From Henckelia pumila (taxonomy: Eukaryota; Streptophyta; Magnoliopsida; Lamiales; Gesneriaceae), in the NCBI RefSeq assembly GCF_033568475.1, contig NC_133122.1, positions 18,284,206 to 18,348,205 on the forward strand: DNA of 64,000 nucleotides. The letters are read 5' to 3'. A program made the translations under genes and the position numbers. How positions within the stretch are numbered: the first letter of the stretch is position 1; each line of letters starts with the position of its first letter. The notes beneath the pieces were generated by a model. The model did no database searches. It saw nothing but the letters and a program-made list of their open reading frames with translations, and had not been told where the DNA came from. This document shows positions 57,946 through 64,000 of this stretch, in pieces.

Positions 57946-60480
57946 TCGTTAAACCAGTGGATTCAACTATTAAAAAATGTATCATTATATAAAATACTCG
58001 TGAAAATAGGATATACATATGTTATAACTTGAAAGATTATATATTAAAATCGTTCAATCAGTGGATTCAACTATTAAAACATGTATCATTATATAACATA
58101 CTCGTGAAAATAACGGATACATATGTTATAACTTGCAAGATTATATATCAAAATCGTTAAACTAGTAGTTTCAGCGGTTAAAACATGTATCATTATATAA
58201 AATACTCGTGAAAATAGGATATACATATGTTATAACTTGAAAGATTATATATTAAAATTGTTAAACCAGTGGATTCAACTATTAAAACATGTATCATTAT
58301 ATAACATACTCGTAAAAATAACGGATACATATGTTATAACTTGAAAGATTATATATTAAAATCGTTAAACCAGTGGATTCAATTATTAAAACATGTATCA
58401 TTATATAAAATACTCGTGAAAATAGGATATACATATGTTATAACTTGAAAGATTATATATTAAAATCGTTCAATCAGTGGATTCAACTATTAAAACATGT
58501 ATCATTATATAACATATTCGTGAAAATAACGGATACATATGTTATAACTTGCAAGATTATATATCAAAATCGTTAAACTAGTAGCTTCAGCGGTTAAAAC
58601 ATACTTCTTAAATTATTGGATTCATATGTTAAAACATGTATCATTGTAGAACATAATTGTGAAATTAACGGATTCTTATGTTAAAACATATATCATTATA
58701 GAATACATTTGTGAAATTAGCGGATTCATGTGTTAAAACACGTACGGTTATATCACATACTTGTCAAATTAGCGGATTCATATGTTAAAATATGTACGAT
58801 TATATAATATAGTTGTGAAATAATTGGATTCATATATTATGTATCATTATAGAACATACTTGTAATATTAACATATTTATATGTTAAAACATGTACGATT
58901 ATATAACATATTTGTGAAATTAACGGATTCATATGTTAAAATATATATGATTCTATGTCAACATACTTGTAGCATTAGCGGATTCATATGTTAAAATATG
59001 TACGATTTTAGAACATATTTGTGAAATTAGTAAATTCATATGTAAAAACATGTACAATTATAGAACATGCTCGTGGATTGTTGAAATATGTACAATTATC
59101 AATGAACATTGGACAAAATGGTGTAATTATGAGTCAAAATTATATAATTATCGGTCAAACTTATATAATTATCGATAATCTTTTTATATCTCGAGTCAAG
59201 TATCAATCCGCGGATTATAGGTCAACATACTTGTGAAATTATTGGATTCATATGTTATAACATGTATGATTATGGATCAACATACTTGTGAAATAAGTGG
59301 ATTCATATGTTAAAACATGTACAATCATATAACATACTTGTGAAATTAGTTGATTCATATGTTAAAACATGGACGATTATAGAACATACTCGTGACATTA
59401 GTGGATACATTGTTGAAACATGTACAATTATCAATGAACATTGGATAAAATTATGTAATTATGAGTCAAAATTATATAATTATCTGTCAAACTTATATAA
59501 TTATCGACAATCTCTTTCAGACACGGATCTACTCATGTAGTTTTATTATCTGAGAGACAGTCTAATAAATATATATCAATGAGGTAGATCAACTATATTC
59601 ATTTATATATGTATTAAAAATTTATATGGTCTAACGTGGTCTATCAAAAAATTTATGTGGTCTACCAAAAAAGTTTATATGTTCTCATTCAAAGCTTTGC
59701 AATAGTAGGTTAGACTCAATCACATGCTTACTTGGGTCTGACCATGTGCTTGGGCCGACTCAAACACATGCTTGGGTCTGACCAAGCTTGGTCAACAATT
59801 AGTCGTAATCGTCAATCATATAATATAATCGTGAAATTAGTTGATTGATGTGTTACAATATGTATAATCATATAACATAATCGTGAAATCAGTCGATTAA
59901 TATTTTACATGTATAATCATATAACATAATCGTGAAATTGATCGATTAATATGTTACAATATTTATAATCATACAACATAATCTTGAAAAATAATGGATA
60001 TATATGTTATACTAACTAATGTTATAGTTTGTGAAATAACTGGATTCATATATTAAAACATGTATGTTTATATAACATATTTGTGACATTAGCGGATTCA
60101 TATGTTAAAACATGTACTATTATATAACATATTTGTGAAATTAGTGAATTCATATGTTAAAACATGTACGATTATATGTCAAAATACTTGTGAAATTATC
60201 GGATTCATGTGCTAAAACATGTACGATTATAGAACATACTTGTAAAATTAGTGAGTTCATATGTTAAAACATGTACGATTATCAATCAACATTAGTGGAT
60301 AAAAACATGCATGTGAAATTTGCGGTTTCATACGTTAATAGGTACGAATATAAAACATACTCGTGAAATTAGTTGATAACTTGTTAAAAAATGTACACTT
60401 ATCAATAAACATCAGACAAAATTGTGTACTTACGTGTCAAAATTATGTAATTATCGGTTAAACTTGTGAAATTAGTGGAT
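57917..60480. repeat. 52-bp satellite array with a 104-bp higher-order part
   Basis: The basic unit is about 52 bp (GGATTCATATGTTAAAACAT, then GTACGATTATAGAACATACT, then TGTGAAATTAGC). In the left part (57917-58600) two diverged monomers form a 104-bp unit, with starts of TTATAACTTG at 58022, 58136, 58230, 58334, 58438 and 58542. To the right, single 52-bp monomers become progressively degenerate up to about 60480, interrupted near 59600-59800 by GGGTC-type sequence. It is AT-rich without significant ORFs. Confidence 0.85.
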
Positions 60481-61186
60481 CAATATGTTGCAACAGATAC
60501 GGTTATATATCAAAATTATGTAAATATTGATCAAAATTGTAAAATTAACAGCGAAAAAATTATTTAACTGCCTAATTTTTCTTTACAAACAGAAATGTTA
60601 AAAATATAGATAAATGTATTACAAACAAATATGTATTATGGAATTGATAATCAGCATAGTCCCTTATGAATCGCATTCCGAATTTAATGAAACATGCTTT
60701 TATGAATCGCATTCCGAATTTAATAAAACATGCTTTTTTCGCAGCACGCAATTTTTCTTTCCGCAACGCGTAGATGTGCGCGGCGGAAACTTATTTCTAC
60801 AGCGCGCAGCACGCTGCGGAAAGATGCAAGCCTGGGTCAATCTGCTTATTGCTCTGGGTCGACCCAAAAATCTTACCTGGATCAACCCAAACATAAATAA
60901 AATTTGGTTTTTAAAATTTAATAAATATTTTTTTTATTTTTTATTAATTAAATACAAGACCATATTAGTAAATTACACGTCCAATCCTTTTTTTTTTAAA
61001 TAAAACAGATTCCAATCCCTTCTGCCTAAATTTCCCTTCAGGTTTGAATCGACCATTTTCGATAACACGTTGGATCAATCCTACCGGAGTCCACCCAATT
61101 TGGTGTACGCTGTGCTTGCAAACAACGCTGAGAACTGGCCAGCCGGACATAAATGTCAGATATCCCGAAACCCTAGATCCCAAATT
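60481..61186. other. Intergenic and 5' UTR of the RFWD3-like gene
   Basis: A 36-bp tandem duplication (60665-60700 and 60701-60736, TATGAATCGCATTCCGAATT core) is followed by a GC-rich CGCAGC/GCGGAAA inverted patch (60737-60823) and another GGGTCGACCCAA copy (about 60836-60870). A telo-box-like AAACCCTAG at 61168-61176 lies just upstream of the chosen start codon. Confidence 0.5.
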
Positions 61187-63312
61187 ATGTCGCACCGTTC
61201 GCAAATGTGGGATCCCGATTATCTGAATTATATATACTACCATGCTCAAAGAGGAATCGAAGGGGAAGAATGGGAGGAACCCGTTATAGCAGAGGAAGAA
61301 TGGGAAGACGAGGAGGATAGCGAAGCAGAAGAAACCGACGATGGTGCTGAAATGGGAGACCGCGATGGCGTGTCGACGACGGGTCAGGGTTTACATGATG
61401 ACCATCACGAAGCAGTGAATTTGAACGGTCAGGGTTCTCAGAATTCCGTTGGTGAAGGTGAAAGCAGTGGCCAAAGAAGGAATACTGCGGAGAGTAAGGG
61501 GGGTGAAGCGGCGTCTTTGGAGGGTGAATTTAATGGGGAGGAAAGCATCAAAGCAGTGTTGGATAAGGGTGAAATAGAGGGATTGCACTGTCCCATTTGC
61601 TTTGAGGCTTGGTCTATCGGGGGAGATCACCATGTTTGGTGTGTACTTTTACTCATTCGCAATTATCACCTATGTTTTTACTCAGTTTTGTTGCCCTCAT
61701 TATTTTTTATTTTCTAATTTTTCTGTCAAAACATTAGTTGTTTGCCATGTGGGCATGTATACGGGTTGTTTTGTATCAAGAAGTGGTTGCTTCGTCGAGG
61801 CTCGAGCAAGGTATTTTTTTTTTGTATTACTTGAAGTTACCTGTTTTCTTTGGGATTTTATTTAGGATATTACTCAGTTGAATCATTTTTTTTATTGTGT
61901 TTATTTTCTTGATTTTTTCAATACTGCAGTGTCCTCAATGTAAAAAGAAATGTGGGATAAAGGACATAAGGCTACTCTACACAGCTCAAATTGTTGCTAT
62001 CGATGGAGAGCTAAAAATGGTGGTACTCTGGCCTTGGCTGCAAAGCAACTATCATCCATTGAAGTCTTAGATAGTTAAATAACTTAACTTTGATTTTTGT
62101 TTGGTTTTATTCTAAATATGCAGAAAGTTCGATCTCTTGAAGTTAAATGTGCTTCTATCGAGCAAAAGGTGAGAGGAAACTTGAATAGTTTTATCTTTTT
62201 CTTCTTTTTTTTCTTTTTTTTTTCTCTGGTATCCCCAGTTATTGTTATCAACCGTTGCCAAGACAGTGTGACAAAGGAAAATAGAGAAGTGGGCTTAGCA
62301 TGGTAATTGAAAAGAGAAGTGAATAAGCTGAAATTCTGCCTGGAAATTCAAGTTATTATCGTCATCACTGTGTTTTCCTGGTTGTTATCAATATCTAATT
62401 GCAGAATTCAGACTTATCGAAGAAGGAAACTGAATGGAAGCAGAGAGAAGCCGATTTGTGCAATCAAGTGCAACAACTCAAAAAGGTACCTATTTGCCTG
62501 AGATAGCAAATTTGTTCTCTCTCAAGTCTTACCAATTACCTCTGTTGCCTGAATGTTGCATATCTGGATAGCTGGGAAACTATAATATTACCTTACCTAG
62601 ATCTGTAAAGTTATATTCTCTGGAGTACGTTGACATAATGACATTCAAACTGCAAAGTGGGACCCATGATTTTATTAGGAAAGAAAGGTCACAGATGGTT
62701 CTTACTTGATTCTCTTCTGATCTACTGTATCATTTGATCAATATAATTTGCTTATTTCAAAGCTTTTTATGCATTAAAAAGATTGGTTTTTGAAATTTTT
62801 TGGATGTGATTTAATTTAACTCTTGGTTAATTTATTATCAGAAGCTTTTTATATAACTTATTATTTATACCAATCAAATTTCTTTCCGTAAAAAACATGT
62901 CTTCGTCCACAGCTTCATGCCTCAATATCTAACACTTTTTTTTGTCACGAACTTTTTATTCATGTGAGACACTGAATTATTTGGCTGACTTCATTCCTTA
63001 TCTTAGTTCTCCATATTTTATGACTGACTTTATTGCTTAATCTCAAACTTTGCTCTTGGAGAGGACACACGACTTAGAGAATTTACTTACAGAAGTGGAA
63101 AACAGGGCATCACGGCCATCAGCGTCCAATTGGAACTGTCAAGGAGAATCCCCTTTTGGTAATCTTGCATCATATAATTTGATAGTTTATGCCATTTTCT
63201 GCTTTTAGATTTTTGATCCGTGAGGGCAGAATTCCATTCTACTTCCCCTGCAGGACTTAATTTTGGGCGCAAGTTTCCCTTGCAAGGATGTTCAAGTAAA
63301 TTTATAATGGAG
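61187..63312 (+). CDS. RFWD3-like RING E3 ubiquitin ligase, 5' part (partial, 7 exons seen)
   Basis: Exons: 61187-61638, 61738-61810, 61930-62019, 62124-62168, 62405-62485, 63062-63158, 63254-63312; all GT-AG, phases consistent, about 299 residues. An acidic N-terminus (EGEEWEEP...EDEEDSEAEE) is followed by a RING at about 135-180 (CPICFEAW, CCLPCGHVYGLFCIKKW, CPQCKKK). Next come DIRLLYTAQIVAIDGEL and a coiled coil (about 205-280, LEVKCASIEQK, KKETEWKQREADL). This RING-coiled coil order is that of RFWD3, whose animal form ubiquitinates RPA and RAD51 in DNA-crosslink repair; the plant role is inferred. The WD40 repeats should lie beyond the window. Start 61187 was chosen over an in-frame ATG at 61070, because the 61070-61186 stretch looks like 5' UTR; 61205 is another possibility. 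Confidence 0.85.
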
Positions 63313-64000
63313 GTTTGAACTCGTCGAGAACTCTTTTATTTCTATATTAATATAATATAATATTAATATAATATAAACATACTACTAAACAAACTATATG
63401 TTGAAGGACTTTGTTACTCCAGTAATAAAGTCAAAATTGGTACCCGGTGAACATTTGTATTTGAAATGACGATTTTGCCTGAAGAAGGTTTTTATATTAG
63501 CCTAGATTTTGTTTTCTTTCATTTTTTTCTTCTCCTTTTCTAAGAACTGTTTTAACTTCTACTAATATTTCTGGTGAAGTTCACCTCAGCAATACAATTT
63601 GTTTTTTTTCCCCCATTGGTAATTCGACATTATCTTGCTCGAAGGAAAGTATTGGAAATATTTTTTGATTTGTAGGAATCACATGTGATATTACGGAGAT
63701 TACAATAAATATGGTATTGATGAGTCGAGGCTACTTCTTCCAATCAATTTCTCACAATAATTTCTCACTTATATAATATTATTCTTCTCTTGTTTCTTTA
63801 CTTTTATAGCATTATTAAAATTTGAACATGGTAAAAGAAGGGGTCGACCTGCTTAAAATTTTTCGACAAAATCCATTACATGCTTCCCCTAGTGCATATC
63901 GTTTGTCCTTTTTTATTATCACATGATTGCCATTCCTTGCAATTTACAATTTAAAGTGTTTATGCAATATATTTCATCGCATGGCATCGTTACGATTTGT
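63313..64000 (+). other. Intron sequence of the RFWD3-like gene
   Basis: AT-rich, no further exon matching the expected WD40 region was recognised before the window edge. Confidence 0.5.

Noticed and set aside
61070..61186. Upstream in-frame ATG for the RFWD3-like protein
   Set aside because: The 39 added residues show no similarity I recognise, and the stretch contains an AAACCCTAG element typical of plant 5' leaders; kept only as an alternative start.
1..64000. CRISPR arrays, operons, ribosome binding sites, tRNA or rRNA genes
   Set aside because: The sequence is eukaryotic; the direct repeats present are satellites or LTR repeats, and no tRNA cloverleaf or rRNA core was recognised by eye.

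Overview
The window is nuclear DNA from a flowering plant, most likely a eudicot. It is AT-rich and intron-containing, and plant-type transposable elements dominate it. No bacterial, organellar or rRNA/tRNA features were recognised. The species cannot be fixed from the sequence; an asterid is a guess from the CACTA and Sirevirus families present.

Host genes. Four were found: (1) the last exon of an unidentified protein with a GPI-anchor-like hydrophobic tail at 12-201 (+); (2) a complete six-exon ACT-repeat protein of the ACR9/ACR10 type, 412 residues, at 25922-28284 (-); (3) a complete 86-residue one-pass membrane protein at 35369-37697 (-), whose first coding exon holds only the start codon; (4) the 5' part of an RFWD3-type RING E3 ligase gene from 61187 (+), running off the right edge before its WD40 domain.

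Mobile elements. 1-7 kb holds a decayed PIF/Harbinger transposase, Helitron termini with a piece of a Helitron replicase, and the left end of a CACTA element carrying a cyclin-dependent-kinase exon. 7.3-20.4 kb is an old solo LTR of a Ty3/gypsy (Tekay-like) family, split by a very young 10.5 kb Ty1/copia Sirevirus with intact gag-pol and a long envelope-like second ORF. 20.4-25.7 kb holds a MITE-like element, a 2 kb non-autonomous Helitron and a fossil pararetrovirus fragment. 30-40 kb has microsatellites, a hAT MITE with a perfect 8-bp target duplication, two short Helitrons and a LINE tail. 40.5-46.7 kb is an older Ty1/copia element on the minus strand, inserted in a MITE. 47.6-57.4 kb is a full-length, almost unmutated Ty3/gypsy Tekay-like element of the same family as the solo LTR. 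It landed inside a GGGTTGACCCA palindrome in what looks like the leader intron of a decayed Mutator-like gene. A 52-bp satellite array (57.9-60.5 kb) follows.

The strongest leads are: an apparent 195-nt intron between gag and protease in the young Tekay-like element, which could set the Gag to Gag-Pol ratio by splicing; dense recurrence of a TCGACCG motif across both LTRs and both ORFs of the Sirevirus; and the start-codon-only exon with a stop-free 78-nt intron in the small membrane protein gene. Relative ages from LTR comparison by eye: Tekay-like and Sirevirus very young, minus-strand copia older (about 5 percent LTR divergence), solo LTR oldest.
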